Assembly: GCA_044359955.1 (NCBI GenBank) | Contig: JBIKLF010000013.1 | Span: 1 to 64,000, forward strand | DNA: 64,000 bases | Origin: JACTMZ01 sp044359955 | GTDB lineage: Bacteria > Verrucomicrobiota > Verrucomicrobiia > Chthoniobacterales > JACTMZ01 | Reading direction: 5' to 3' | Shown here: piece by piece, positions 33,382 through 42,364 of the stretch | Numbering within the stretch: position 1 is the stretch's first letter | How the letters are laid out: each line of letters begins with the position of its first letter | Notes under the pieces: generated by a model | What the model saw: only the letters and a program-made list of their open reading frames with translations | What the model was told of the DNA's origin: nothing | Database searches by the model: none | Position numbers and translations under genes: made by a program

Positions 33382-34415
33382 CAAAACACAAAACCAAACT
33401 GTTCGCCGCGGCCTGCGCCGGAGCCCTGCTCCTCGCCGGTTGCGGGAAAAAAGACGAAACCCTCAAACTCTTCTCCTGGAGCGAATACGTGCCGCAGGCC
33501 GTGATCGACAAATTCACGGAGGAAACCGGCATCAAGGTCGCGGTGGAGAATTATTCCTCCAACGAGGAAATGCTGGCCAAACTCCTCGCCGGAGGCGGGG
33601 CCTACGACCTGATCCAGCCGAGCGAATACACCGTGCAGGCCATGATCAAAGAGGACCTCCTGCAGGAACTCGACCAGGAGAAAATCCCCAACCTGAAAAA
33701 CCTCGCCCCCGAGTTCCGCAACATGCCGTTTGACCCGGACAACAAGTTCTCCGTCCCCTGGATGGCCGGCTTTGTCGGCATTGTTTACAATGCCGAGGTC
33801 GTTCCCGGACCCATTGTCGGCTACAAGGACGTCTTCACCGACGAACACGCCGGCCGCATCGTCGTCCTCGACGACGCCCGCGAAATTGTCACGTGGGGTC
33901 TGGCCACTGCCGGCATCCCGATCAACGACGTGAGCGACGAAAACCTCGCCACCATCACCCCGCTCCTCAAGGACTGGCTGGGCAAAGTCAAAGTCTTCGA
34001 CTCCGACAGCCCGAAGACCGCCATGAGCAACGGGGATACCGACATCGGCATCGTCTGGAGCGGCGAGGGCGCCCTGCTCTTCGCGGAAAACCCCAAATTC
34101 CAGTGGGTCATGCCGGTCGAAGGCGTCCACATGTTCGTCGACAACCTGGCCATTCCCAAGACCTCGCGGAACAAGGACAAAGCCGAGGCCTTCATCAACT
34201 TCATCCTTCGCCCGGATATCAGCAAAATGATTTCCGACGAATTCCCCTACTACAACCCGAACCTCGAGGCCCGCGCCCTGCTCAGTCCCGAGCAACTCAA
34301 TAACCCGGCCAGCTATCCGCCGGGCTTCGACGTGACTTCGGCCCAGCTCTTCACCGACATCGGCGAGCAGGCCTCGAAAGTCGACGAACTGATCACCACG
34401 ATCAAAGTCCAGTAA
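33378..34415 (+). CDS. potD: Extracellular substrate-binding lipoprotein, PotD-like
   Basis: The 345-residue protein has a lipoprotein signal with lipobox LLAGC (Cys about 24) and a bacterial extracellular binding domain: LKLFSWSEYVPQAVIDKF at the start of the mature domain, GGAYDLIQPSEYTVQAMI, PWMAGFVGIVYNAE and AFINFILRPDISKMISDEF. It resembles spermidine/putrescine receptors; the polyamine-binding acidic and aromatic residues appear plausible but the ligand is not proven. It overlaps potC by 4 bases and precedes potB by 6. Confidence 0.9.
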   Translation: MTKHKTKLFAAACAGALLLAGCGKKDETLKLFSWSEYVPQAVIDKFTEETGIKVAVENYSSNEEMLAKLLAGGGAYDLIQPSEYTVQAMIKEDLLQELDQEKIPNLKNLAPEFRNMPFDPDNKFSVPWMAGFVGIVYNAEVVPGPIVGYKDVFTDEHAGRIVVLDDAREIVTWGLATAGIPINDVSDENLATITPLLKDWLGKVKVFDSDSPKTAMSNGDTDIGIVWSGEGALLFAENPKFQWVMPVEGVHMFVDNLAIPKTSRNKDKAEAFINFILRPDISKMISDEFPYYNPNLEARALLSPEQLNNPASYPPGFDVTSAQLFTDIGEQASKVDELITTIKVQ

Positions 34416-34421
34416 CGTCCC

Positions 34422-35312
34422 ATGGCCGTCACGGCCGCCACCGCAGTTCTGCCCACCGGCCCGTCGCTCCAGCGACGGGCCGGACTCGGGCCATGGTTCG
34501 CCGTCACCCCGATGCTCGGGTGGCTGGCGCTCTTTGTCATTGTCCCGACCCTCATGCTCGTCGTGGTCAGCTTCTGCGAACGCGACGCCCTCGGACGCAT
34601 CGTCTACTCCTTCACCTTCGAGAACTACACCCGCGCCTTCGACTGGAAGTGGCTGAAAATCCTCGGGGTCTCCGTCTGGTATGCCTTCCTCACCACCGTC
34701 ATCTGTCTGGTGCTCGGCTACCCCGTGGCCTATTTCATCGGACGCTCCAGCGAGCGCGTGCGCGGGCTCCTCATCATGCTGGTCATGATCCCCTTTTGGA
34801 CCAGCTTCCTCATCCGCACCTACGCCTGGATTTCCATTCTTTCGCAGGAAGGCCTGCTCAACGCCCTGCTCATGACCCTCAATATCACCAGCGCCCCCAT
34901 CGGCTTCATGTACACGCCCTTCGCGGTCATTCTCGGGCTGGTCTACAACTTTCTCCCTTTCATGATTCTCCCCATTTACACCAGCGTGGAAAAACTCGAC
35001 GGCTCCCTCATCGAGGCCGCCTACGACCTCGGGGCGCGCCCGGCCCGCGTCTTCAGCCAGGTCGTTCTCCCCCTGACCCAACCTGGCATCGCCGCCGGCA
35101 TCCTCCTCGTCTTCGTTCCCGCCATCGCCATGTTCGCCATCACCAACCTGATGGGCGGAGGGGCCAATCCCACCATTGGTGAAGTCATCCAGAACCAGTT
35201 CACCCGGGCCCGCAACCAACCCTTCGGCGCCGCCCTCGGCGTCCTCCTCCTCGCCATCTTCATCTTCAGCCTCTGGCTGAGCAGCAAATTCCGCCGCAGC
35301 GAGGAGCAATAA
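34422..35312 (+). CDS. potB: ABC transporter permease, PotB-like
   Basis: The 296-residue permease has six helices (first LGWLALFVIVPTLMLVVVSF) and the EAA loop DGSLIEAAYDLGARPARVFS. It is the second channel subunit of the polyamine-type ABC importer encoded as potC-potD-potB. The order is unusual compared with the common potA-potB-potC-potD layout. The gene is followed by a 387-base non-coding stretch and no ATPase gene. Confidence 0.88.
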   Translation: MAVTAATAVLPTGPSLQRRAGLGPWFAVTPMLGWLALFVIVPTLMLVVVSFCERDALGRIVYSFTFENYTRAFDWKWLKILGVSVWYAFLTTVICLVLGYPVAYFIGRSSERVRGLLIMLVMIPFWTSFLIRTYAWISILSQEGLLNALLMTLNITSAPIGFMYTPFAVILGLVYNFLPFMILPIYTSVEKLDGSLIEAAYDLGARPARVFSQVVLPLTQPGIAAGILLVFVPAIAMFAITNLMGGGANPTIGEVIQNQFTRARNQPFGAALGVLLLAIFIFSLWLSSKFRRSEEQ

Positions 35313-35360
35313 TACCAACGTCCCTTTTGGTCGCAGACTTTTGACTTGGGCAGGGGGCAG

Positions 35361-35418
35361 GGGGCACGGGCGTCCCGCCCGTCACGACCTAAACCCATCG
35401 GCAGGATGCAGATGCCAC
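35361..35418 (+). repeat. Two REP-like palindromes (family 1) after potB
   Basis: The first (35361-35389) contains ggcacgggcgtcccgcccgt, the reverse complement of the unit at 1494-1513. The second (35396-35418, catcggcaggatgcagatgcc plus ac) matches the reverse complement of 49772-49794 at 22 of 23 positions. The bases 35430-35550 that follow are GC-rich and repetitive (acgggcggg, cgccgcgcgcggg) but hold no gene I can support. Confidence 0.75.
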
Positions 35419-35633
35419 ACCCCGATGATTTGGGTTACGGGCGGGACCCGCACACGGGCGGGCGGGCTGCCGTTCCCCCTGGGCTTGGCCGCCCCGGTTA
35501 CTCGCCAACCATACCCGCCGCGCGCGGGTTCAGAGGCTCCCCAGCCTGATCCCAATCACAGCAAATTTTGCGAAGAACCGTCACTGATATGACGCCTCGG
35601 CCGCGGACAAGGTAAGATTCCTTAAGCTGCCAT

Positions 35634-35653
35634 TATGTGATTATTGTCACATA
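35634..35653. promoter_or_regulatory. CRP/FNR-type operator-like palindrome
   Basis: TATGTGA-ttattg-TCACATA is a perfect 7-bp inverted repeat containing TGTGA-N6-TCACA, the consensus shape of CRP sites. A third half-site TATGTGA is at 35666-35672. It lies about 47-66 bases before the ATG of the DUF4143 ATPase, in an A+T-rich patch that contrasts with the GC-rich window. A CRP-family regulator is implied but none is encoded here. Confidence 0.6.
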
Positions 35654-35699
35654 CTTGATTGCTTTTATGTGATTTTACGCCATTTTATTCGGTATATCC

Positions 35700-37031
35700 A
35701 TGAAACGCGACTGCCTCGCCCAGCTTAAACTCTGGAAAGCCTCTCGGCACCGCAAGCCGATGATCCTTCGCGGCGCCAGGCAGACGGGCAAGACACACCT
35801 GCTGCGCGAGTTCGGCGCGCATGATTACGTCCGCTGCCACTATTTCAATTTCGAACAAGACCCGCGTCTGGCCTCCATTTTTCACGATGACCTGCGCCCC
35901 GAGCGCATCCTCCGCGATCTGGAAATCTACAGCCGGCAAACCATCAAAGCCGGCGAAGACCTCGTGATCTTCGACGAGGTTCAGGCCTGTCCGCCCGCCC
36001 TCACCGCCTTGAAATATTTCCACGAGCAGGCCGGCGGATACCATTTGGCCACCGCCGGCTCCCTGCTCGGCGTGCGCATGGCGGCCGCCCCTTCGTTTCC
36101 CGTCGGCCAAGTCGATTTCCTCGATCTTCACCCGATGACCTACTTCGAATTTCTCGAGGCCGCCGGTGCAACGGCCTATCGCGAACGGCTGGAGAATCTC
36201 GACCGTCTCCAACCCCTGCCGGCGGCTCTCCATGACGAGCTGGTCGCCCTCCTCCGCGATTACCACCTCACGGGTGGCATGCCCGAAGTCGTGGCGCGCC
36301 GGGCGCAGGGCGCCGACGGCTCGGTCTGCCGTTCCATCCAGCGCGACATTCTCGACGCTTACACGCTCGACTTCGCCAAACACGCGCCCCCGACCGACAT
36401 TCCCAAACTCTCCCTGCTCTGGCGCTCGCTACCCGCGCAGCTGGCCCGCGAGAACAAAAAATTCCTCTTCTCCCTCGTCAAACACGGCGCCCGGGCCCGC
36501 GAATACGAAAACGCCCTCACCTGGCTGGAGAATTCCGGATTGGTCCACCGTTGCTCCCTCGCTTTGGCACCGGCCGTTCCGCTCGCGGCCACCGCCCAGT
36601 CGTCGGCTTTCAAAATCTACGCCTTGGATGTCGGCTTGCTCGGAGCGCTGGCCGATACCCCGCCGAACGCTCTCAGCGGCGACCTCTCGGTGGTCGCCAG
36701 CCATCACGGCGCGTTCGCCGAAAGCTATGCCGCGCAGCAACTGGCAGCCCTCGGCGCGCGCTCGCTCCATTACTGGAAAAGCCCGTCCGGCGAGGCGGAA
36801 GTCGACTTTCTCCATCCCGCCGGGGCGGCCGTCCTTCCCCTCGAGATCAAAGCCGGCACCAATGTGCGCAGCCGCAGCCTGGGCCTCTACACCTCACGCT
36901 TCCGCCCGCCGCTCGCCCTGCGCGCCTCGTTGCAAAATCTCCGCCATGACGGTGCGGTGCTGAATATCCCGCTCTATGCCCTGCCGGCCCTCCCGCGGCT
37001 TCTCGACCTCGCCGCAGCGCGGTCCTCGTGA
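35700..37031 (+). CDS. AAA ATPase with DUF4143 domain
   Basis: The 443-residue protein has a P-loop at about 22-34 (LRGARQTGKTHLL), a Walker B-like VIFDEVQACPPAL, a sensor-like TAGSLLG, and a C-terminal DUF4143 domain with a nuclease-like core (HYWKSPSGEAEVDFLHP, PLEIKAGTNVRSRSL). Such AAA_14/DUF4143 proteins are common, patchily distributed and often on accessory DNA; their cellular role is unknown. The ATG at 35700 follows an A+T-rich promoter region with a CRP-like palindrome. It stands alone, ending 101 bases before tRNA-Thr. Confidence 0.88.
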   Translation: MKRDCLAQLKLWKASRHRKPMILRGARQTGKTHLLREFGAHDYVRCHYFNFEQDPRLASIFHDDLRPERILRDLEIYSRQTIKAGEDLVIFDEVQACPPALTALKYFHEQAGGYHLATAGSLLGVRMAAAPSFPVGQVDFLDLHPMTYFEFLEAAGATAYRERLENLDRLQPLPAALHDELVALLRDYHLTGGMPEVVARRAQGADGSVCRSIQRDILDAYTLDFAKHAPPTDIPKLSLLWRSLPAQLARENKKFLFSLVKHGARAREYENALTWLENSGLVHRCSLALAPAVPLAATAQSSAFKIYALDVGLLGALADTPPNALSGDLSVVASHHGAFAESYAAQQLAALGARSLHYWKSPSGEAEVDFLHPAGAAVLPLEIKAGTNVRSRSLGLYTSRFRPPLALRASLQNLRHDGAVLNIPLYALPALPRLLDLAAARSS

Positions 37032-37132
37032 CGCGGACCGTGCACGGCGACACAGGACTTTCGTGGCCGCAAAAATGGAGCCGAAGAGGGCATGGGCTCC
37101 GCTTCGCTGAGACTTTCCAAAGCTCCGCAGAG

Positions 37133-37208
<76 letters not shown>

Positions 37209-37351
37209 GCGATAGCGTGCGGAACACTGTCACGGCTTCTCCGCCGACTCAAGGCCTTTCAGCCCTGAAACCTCAAAGACCCGGCGAACGTGCGCGACAG
37301 GCGCGCGGGCACCGCATCGCCTGCACGCGGTGGTTGGCGTTTCATGTCGTG

Positions 37352-39217
37352 TCACATCCGCTGGCTACGAAGCGGATTCCTGTTTGCAAAGGGCACGGGG
37401 GTCGGCGCATTCGCCACCGGCAACCAGGTCTCGTAGGCGGTTCCGGCCGCGCCTGCACTGGCAAAATCGCAGAAATGAACCTTCGATCCATCTGCTGCCA
37501 TCGTCTCCAAGAGCAGCCAGGGCTGGAGCCATCGCCGGTCCGTGCCGCGCCGGAGTTTCAATGTTGCGCCATCCAATACGGGCAACTCGGCGGAGTCGGC
37601 AGACTGGTCATGCGGATCGTGCGCGAGCAGCAGGGGGCCGCGATAGACGGATGCGCGGCGCACGTTCGATTCCGGAACAGATTCCGCCCCTGTCTCCCGA
37701 ACCCAATAATGGGGCCGGAAATCGAGATCCATTCGCAACGTATCACCTTTGCTCCACTGTCGGGTGATCTCGCAATAGCTTCCGGCTTTCACGTCCTTGA
37801 CTGGCTTGCCGTTGAGCAGAACTCGCGTCTTCTCCGACCAGTAGGGGATTCGGAGCGCCAGCGTGAACGGCTGCTTCGACCGCGGTGTCACCGCGATGTC
37901 AACGCGCCCCTCGCGCGGATAGTCGGTCGTCTGCGTCAACACAGCGTCGGGAGTCTTGATCGTTCCTGGGCCGTAGTAGTTCACCACCAGGCCGTTGGAG
38001 CAACGCATGACCGCCCACTCACAAAGAAGTCCGATGGCACGCGGGCCGTTGACCGAGCAGCAGTTCAACTCCGGCGTGCCTGCCCGCGCCTGGAAGTCGA
38101 TCGAGTGCGCGCTGGCCTGACGCTCCCCTGCCATTGGCGTGTTGTACGTCACCCAACGTCCGGAGGGGGACATCAGGCCAAGGCCCGAATTGAGCATGGA
38201 CAACTCCAGTTCGTCGGCGACGACGGAGGCGCCCGTGAGGCGCAGCATCTCGACGCTCATGGCCATCCAGGCCACCGTGCAGCAGGTCTCGATCTGGCCC
38301 TCGTCATAAGGATTGCCGGTGGCCTTCTCGCCTGAACTGAAGCCGCCATTGTTGTGGCGGTCGCTCTTGAGCATGCTCCACCAAAGATGTTCGAAGGCCC
38401 GGCGGTAGTCGTCGTTCCCCGTGGCGCGATACAGTTCGCTCAGTCCCATGATGGGATGCAGGCTCTCCCAGCGCGGCTTGGGCGTCTCCCAGAACTCCTT
38501 GCCAGCCAACGCGGCGTTCAGGTAGTCGCCAGCGGGCGGGACCGCGAACTCCGTGACAATCTGTTCGGCCATGCGCAAGTAGCGGTGTTCGCCAGTCAGG
38601 CGGTAGAGCCATGCCAGCGCATGCACCGGCGCCTGATTCATCTCGTGCTTGCCGGTGTCGTGCAACCGCTCGTTCGGGTTGTCGAGGAAACGGTCGCAGA
38701 ACAGGTCGCCGATGCGTCTGACGCAGGCAAGTGCCTTGGGCTCGCCCGCGTCCTGATGCCAGAGCAGCAGGCCAATCATAGCATGGTAATGCCCCCAGGC
38801 GTCCCAGGTTTCGCGGTTGTCATCACTATGGCCGCAGTTCGGCGCTCCTTTGCGCAGTCGAAAGGCTTTCGGCCATGGACCGAGATAGCCGTCATCGGCC
38901 TGCAAGGCCACGAGTTCGCCCACAAACCAGCGAATGTGGGTCTCCAACGCGGCGTCGCGGGTGAGTCGCCAAATCTGCACCGCGTGCGTGAGATACTTGC
39001 CGGCGAATTCTCCGGCCCACGGCACCATGTCGTGCGAGGGCTTCCGGTCGCGCTGGCGGAACATCTCCAGCATACCGGGGTTGGCGTGTGGAGCGGGCAG
39101 AATCCACTGTCGTGTCACTGCCTCCAGCCGCCGCCCTATCTCACCGCCAAGAGAGTATCGGGCTCCCTCACAGGTATCGAGCATCGGCATGGCCGCTTCT
39201 TCCGGCTTCTTCCGCAT
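37352..39217 (-). CDS. Glycoside hydrolase family 127-like (beta-L-arabinofuranosidase type)
   Basis: The 621-residue protein is an (alpha/alpha)6-barrel hydrolase followed by beta domains. The GH127 zinc/nucleophile site is visible: E310 and C312 in GQIETCCTVAW and the Cys pair C386-C387 in ELNCCSVNG, the same order and spacing as the Glu-Cys-CysCys site of beta-L-arabinofuranosidase. No signal peptide is seen, so it probably acts on imported plant or pectic oligosaccharides in the cytoplasm. The ATG at 39217 (MRKKPEEAAMPML) is chosen because the open frame upstream translates a dispersed inverted repeat. No sugar transporter or regulator lies beside it. Confidence 0.88.
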   Translation of the reverse strand: MRKKPEEAAMPMLDTCEGARYSLGGEIGRRLEAVTRQWILPAPHANPGMLEMFRQRDRKPSHDMVPWAGEFAGKYLTHAVQIWRLTRDAALETHIRWFVGELVALQADDGYLGPWPKAFRLRKGAPNCGHSDDNRETWDAWGHYHAMIGLLLWHQDAGEPKALACVRRIGDLFCDRFLDNPNERLHDTGKHEMNQAPVHALAWLYRLTGEHRYLRMAEQIVTEFAVPPAGDYLNAALAGKEFWETPKPRWESLHPIMGLSELYRATGNDDYRRAFEHLWWSMLKSDRHNNGGFSSGEKATGNPYDEGQIETCCTVAWMAMSVEMLRLTGASVVADELELSMLNSGLGLMSPSGRWVTYNTPMAGERQASAHSIDFQARAGTPELNCCSVNGPRAIGLLCEWAVMRCSNGLVVNYYGPGTIKTPDAVLTQTTDYPREGRVDIAVTPRSKQPFTLALRIPYWSEKTRVLLNGKPVKDVKAGSYCEITRQWSKGDTLRMDLDFRPHYWVRETGAESVPESNVRRASVYRGPLLLAHDPHDQSADSAELPVLDGATLKLRRGTDRRWLQPWLLLETMAADGSKVHFCDFASAGAAGTAYETWLPVANAPTPVPFANRNPLRSQRM

Positions 39218-39266
39218 CGCTTTATCCTTTTCGTTTTTCAATCTTTTATCGCCAGCGTTGAGGAGT

Positions 39267-39337
39267 GTATCCGCCGTGGCGGCGGGGATGAGGCGTCGTT
39301 TGGGGGAGCGGGGTTGTTCCGCCGGCGCGGCGGATAC
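39267..39337. repeat. REPIN-like inverted repeat
   Basis: Ten-base perfect arms gtatccgccg (39267-39276) and cggcggatac (39328-39337) enclose about 51 bases, and the sequences just inside (tggcggcgg and ccgccggcg) are also largely complementary. This is the doublet-palindrome shape expected of a REPIN. It lies directly upstream of the GH127 start. Confidence 0.65.
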
Positions 39338-39354
39338 TCTCCAGTTGGACTGAG

Positions 39355-39375
39355 CCGCCACGGGCGGCGTGGCGG
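39355..39375. repeat. Palindrome ccgccacg/cgtggcgg
   Basis: A perfect 8-bp stem (39355-39362 and 39368-39375) surrounds ggcgg, 17 bases from the REPIN-like element. The following stretch 39376-39766 (about 390 bases) shows no gene I can support and no further clear structure. Confidence 0.55.
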
Positions 39376-39766
39376 TCGTCTATCGGGAAAAGTATTGTTG
39401 CCTGCAAGTCTCTCATGCTGGAGGTCGGTCGGTATGGCGCATCTTGTGACTGACCGATGCGCCGTGGCAAGCGTCTTTCGCCCGGTGGATAGTTGTTTTT
39501 TGTGCGGGTGTGGACGGTTTCCGGACCGCGCAGCGAAGCGCAGTGCGGACAAGCCGGACGCAAGGCGGTGGATTCGTTGGTTCCTCGACCGCACTATCTT
39601 CGGGCGGATTGCTTCAAACACAGGACCCGCCGCTCGTCGCCGCGAGGCTTCCCCGAACACAAGCGGCAATGGCCCGCCCGCTTCCGCTCCCGCGGGCTTG
39701 TTCAACCACGAGCGCCGTCGAAGCCTCCGCCGCGCTCCGGCTTTGCTGCACCCTTGATTGTTTGGA

Positions 39767-40075
39767 TTATTTTCGTTTTTGAAGTTGTCGCCGAACACGG
39801 CTTGGGCGTCGGGCCGCATGGATCACAAGGGAAACGATCCACACTTCCTCATGCAATCTGAAAAAAACGGCATAAGGAAAAGGTTTCATGAGAATCTTGC
39901 GAAACTCTCGATAGGATGCTCGGTAAATGTGTCCGTTCTGCCGAATTGAGTGAAGGTAGCTGTAGAAAGTTGCGATGAAACGATCTCCAAGTCCGTGATA
40001 CCCATCGTCGTCATACCATGCAGCTGCTTCCGCTATGTCCTCCAGCACGGCTGGAAGTATCCTTAAATCTCTCAT
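39767..40075 (-). CDS. RelE/ParE-family toxin
   Basis: The 102-residue basic protein has the ParE/RelE fold signature: ILPAVLEDIAEAAAWYDDD at the N-terminal helices, RFIATFYSYLHSIRQNG, and the core strands FRKILMKPFPYAVFFRL and EVWIVSLVIHAARRP. It is expected to inhibit gyrase or cleave mRNA unless bound by its antitoxin. It overlaps the upstream antitoxin gene by 4 bases, the normal order antitoxin-toxin. Confidence 0.87.
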   Translation of the reverse strand: MRDLRILPAVLEDIAEAAAWYDDDGYHGLGDRFIATFYSYLHSIRQNGHIYRASYREFRKILMKPFPYAVFFRLHEEVWIVSLVIHAARRPSRVRRQLQKRK

Positions 40076-40296
40076 GCGCGAAGCGCATTCAGTTCCTTCT
40101 TGAATTGGTCAACGCTCAGCGCCGTGGTCGGATTCCGCAAAAACATGGCCCATCGGGAATCAAGTAATTCCTTCTCCTCTTGATTGACCTCCAGCTCCTC
40201 GAAATCGGGCGACACTGTCTGCCAAATCTCGTCCACCAACTCCAACTTCTCTCTGACTGAGAGCGACTGAACTTGCGGTAGTATGGAAGCCTTCAT
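40072..40296 (-). CDS. Addiction-module antitoxin (TIGR02574-like)
   Basis: The 74-residue acidic protein fits the small addiction-module component family paired with ParE-type toxins: VQSLSVREKLELVDEIWQTV near the N-terminus, then an Asp/Glu-rich segment and RWAMFLRNPTTALSVDQFK. It should neutralise the downstream toxin and repress the operon. Its DNA is less GC-rich than the neighbours, consistent with acquisition. Confidence 0.82.
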   Translation of the reverse strand: MKASILPQVQSLSVREKLELVDEIWQTVSPDFEELEVNQEEKELLDSRWAMFLRNPTTALSVDQFKKELNALRA

Positions 40297-40616
40297 ATCA
40301 CCATCCTACCCGAAAAATGATGATGGCCCAAAGAGTTTTTGGAGAACGCTGGGGCTATAATTTTCCGGACGTGTAGAATACGACAGTGCGTTGATATCGG
40401 GTTTCACGACTGGTCGCATGTTACTTGCCCGTGACGGGCAACGGCAAAATATGCAACCTCCACGAGAGAAGCCCGGTGGCTTTGCGAATCCGCTGCTCTA
40501 CTACCAACCGGGCTACTCCGCCGCCGATTCGGCAAAACATCGGCCTTCCCGCGCCCTGGGCAAGCCCCGCCTCTTGCCACGGCGCCGCCGCGACCCCATA
40601 CTCCGCCTTCGATTCC

Positions 40617-41096
40617 ATGGAAACCCTGCTCCGACTCTTGCAACAGGACGCCAACACGTCCCGCGAGGACCTCGCGCGCCTCCTCAATCTTTCGGTCGAA
40701 GAGACCAACGCCCGCATCGCCGCCCTGGAGAAGGAAGGGGTCATCCGCGGCTACCAAGCCATCGTCGACCGCGAGCGGTTGGACAAGAATACGGTCACCG
40801 CCTTCATCGAAGTGCGCATCACGCCGGAACGCGGAGGGGGCTTCGACCGCATCGCCCACCGCATTGCCAAGTTCGACCAGGTCGTCAGCTGCTACCTCAT
40901 CAGCGGCGGTTACGACCTCCTCGTGGTCGTGGAGGGCGGCAGCCTGCGCGAAGTGGCCAGCTTCGTCTCGGAAAAACTCAGCACCATCGAATCGGTCATT
41001 TCCACCGCCACGCACTTCCGTCTCAAGACCTACAAGGAAAACGGCGCGCTCCTCACCTCCGACGTTCCGGAGGACCGCTTGCCGGTCAGCCCGTAA
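40617..41096 (+). CDS. Lrp/AsnC-family transcriptional regulator
   Basis: The 159-residue protein has an N-terminal winged helix (about 1-55: LLRLLQQDANTSREDLARLL, VEETNARIAALEKEGVIRG) and the ligand-binding RAM domain (about 65-145: VTAFIEVRITPERGGGFDRI, YDLLVVVEGGSLREVA). It probably senses an amino acid. The ATG at 40617 is the first matching the family start. It lies 12 bases upstream of an aminotransferase gene, so the regulator likely controls that gene in the same operon. Confidence 0.9.
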   Translation: METLLRLLQQDANTSREDLARLLNLSVEETNARIAALEKEGVIRGYQAIVDRERLDKNTVTAFIEVRITPERGGGFDRIAHRIAKFDQVVSCYLISGGYDLLVVVEGGSLREVASFVSEKLSTIESVISTATHFRLKTYKENGALLTSDVPEDRLPVSP

Positions 41097-41108
41097 CGCC
41101 CGCCGGTC

Positions 41109-42275
41109 ATGGACGACAAAATTGCCGCGCACGTGCGCGACATCCCCCGCTCGGGGATCCGCGACTTCTTTGAAATCGTGCAGTCGATGCACGATGTCAT
41201 TTCGCTCGGCATCGGTGAGCCGGACTTTGTCACCCCTTGGCACATCCGCGAAGCGGCCCTCTTTTCCCTCGAGAAAGGACGCACCGGCTACACCTCGAAC
41301 CTCGGCCTGCCCAAACTCCGCGAAGCCATCGCCAACTATGTCTCGCGCCAGTTCCACATCGATTACCACGCGCCCTCCGAAGTGCTTGTTTCGGTCGGGG
41401 TTTCCGAGGCGATCGACCTCGCCCTGCGCGCCCTGCTCAATCCGGGCGACGAGGTTCTCTACCACGAGCCCTGCTACGTGAGTTACGGCCCGAGCATCAC
41501 CCTGGCCCACGGCAAAGCGGTCTCCATTCCGGTGCACGAGAAGGACAACTTTCAGCTCCGCGCCGACGAAATGGCCAAGCGCATCACGCCGAAAACCAAA
41601 GCCCTCCTGCTCAATTTCCCGACCAATCCCACCGGCGCGACCATGCCGCGGGCGGCGCTGGAGCCGATTGCCGCGCTCTGCCTGAAGCACGATCTCATCG
41701 TTCTCTCGGACGAAATCTACGCCGAACTCACGTACGATGGCGCGGAACACGTGTCGATCGCTGCGCTCCCCGGGATGCGCGAGCGGACCGTATTCCTGCA
41801 CGGGCTCTCCAAAGGCTGGGCCATGACCGGGTTCCGCATCGGCTACGCCTGCGCCCCCGCGACGCTCATCGAGGCGATGATGAAAATTCACCAATACGCC
41901 ATCCTTTGCGCACCCACCATGACGCAATACGCGGCGATCGAGGCGCTCGAGCACGGCGATGCCGCCGTGGCGCACATGCGCGAGAAATACGAACTCCGGC
42001 GCAACTACATTGTTTCCGCCCTCCACGAAATGGGTATCCCCTGCCCGACCCCGCGCGGCGCGTTTTATGTTTTTGCGGATATCCGCTCCACGGGGCTGAC
42101 CAGCCGGGAATTTTCCCTCCGTCTGCTCGAGGAGCACAAGGTCGCCGTGGTGCCCGGCACCGCGTTCGGGGCGGACGGCGAGGGCTTTGTCCGCTGCAGC
42201 TACGCGACCTCCTTGGAGCAAATCAAGATCGCCTTGCAGCGCATGGCTGTCTTTGTCGCCGGGCTGCAGCGCTGA
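41109..42275 (+). CDS. Class I/II pyridoxal-phosphate aminotransferase
   Basis: The 388-residue fold-type I enzyme has SLGIGEPDFVTPWHIREAA near the N-terminus, LLNFPTNPTGATM, IVLSDEIYAELTYDG (PLP-contacting Asp and Tyr) and the Schiff-base lysine in LSKGWAMTGFRIGYACAP. It resembles aspartate or broad-specificity aminotransferases; the substrate pair is not determined. Twelve bases separate it from the upstream Lrp-type regulator. Confidence 0.92.
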   Translation: MDDKIAAHVRDIPRSGIRDFFEIVQSMHDVISLGIGEPDFVTPWHIREAALFSLEKGRTGYTSNLGLPKLREAIANYVSRQFHIDYHAPSEVLVSVGVSEAIDLALRALLNPGDEVLYHEPCYVSYGPSITLAHGKAVSIPVHEKDNFQLRADEMAKRITPKTKALLLNFPTNPTGATMPRAALEPIAALCLKHDLIVLSDEIYAELTYDGAEHVSIAALPGMRERTVFLHGLSKGWAMTGFRIGYACAPATLIEAMMKIHQYAILCAPTMTQYAAIEALEHGDAAVAHMREKYELRRNYIVSALHEMGIPCPTPRGAFYVFADIRSTGLTSREFSLRLLEEHKVAVVPGTAFGADGEGFVRCSYATSLEQIKIALQRMAVFVAGLQR

Positions 42276-42364
42276 GCAAGGCCGCGCGTCATGCGCGCCG
42301 CGGCGCCTTCTTTTGTTCTGCAAGTCCTTTGACCTTCCTCCGGTTGGGGCGTATGCAATAAATC

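Noticed and set aside
38354..39757. 467-codon plus-strand open frame antisense to GH127
   Set aside because: It is a by-product of high GC on the opposite strand of a motif-confirmed enzyme.
39238..39819. 193-codon minus-strand open frame
   Set aside because: It overlaps the REPIN-like repeat, the GH127 upstream region and the toxin end, is Arg/Pro-rich in the manner of non-coding GC-rich DNA and shows no family motif.
40452..40522. tRNA-like sequence on the minus strand upstream of the Lrp gene (GGCGGAGTAGCCCGGTTGGTAG start)
   Set aside because: The 5' acceptor and D-arm region resembles a tRNA, but the anticodon stem does not pair and there is no T-arm TTCGA. At most it is a decayed tRNA fragment; a 7-bp repeat agcccgg/ccgggct alone does not support a gene.
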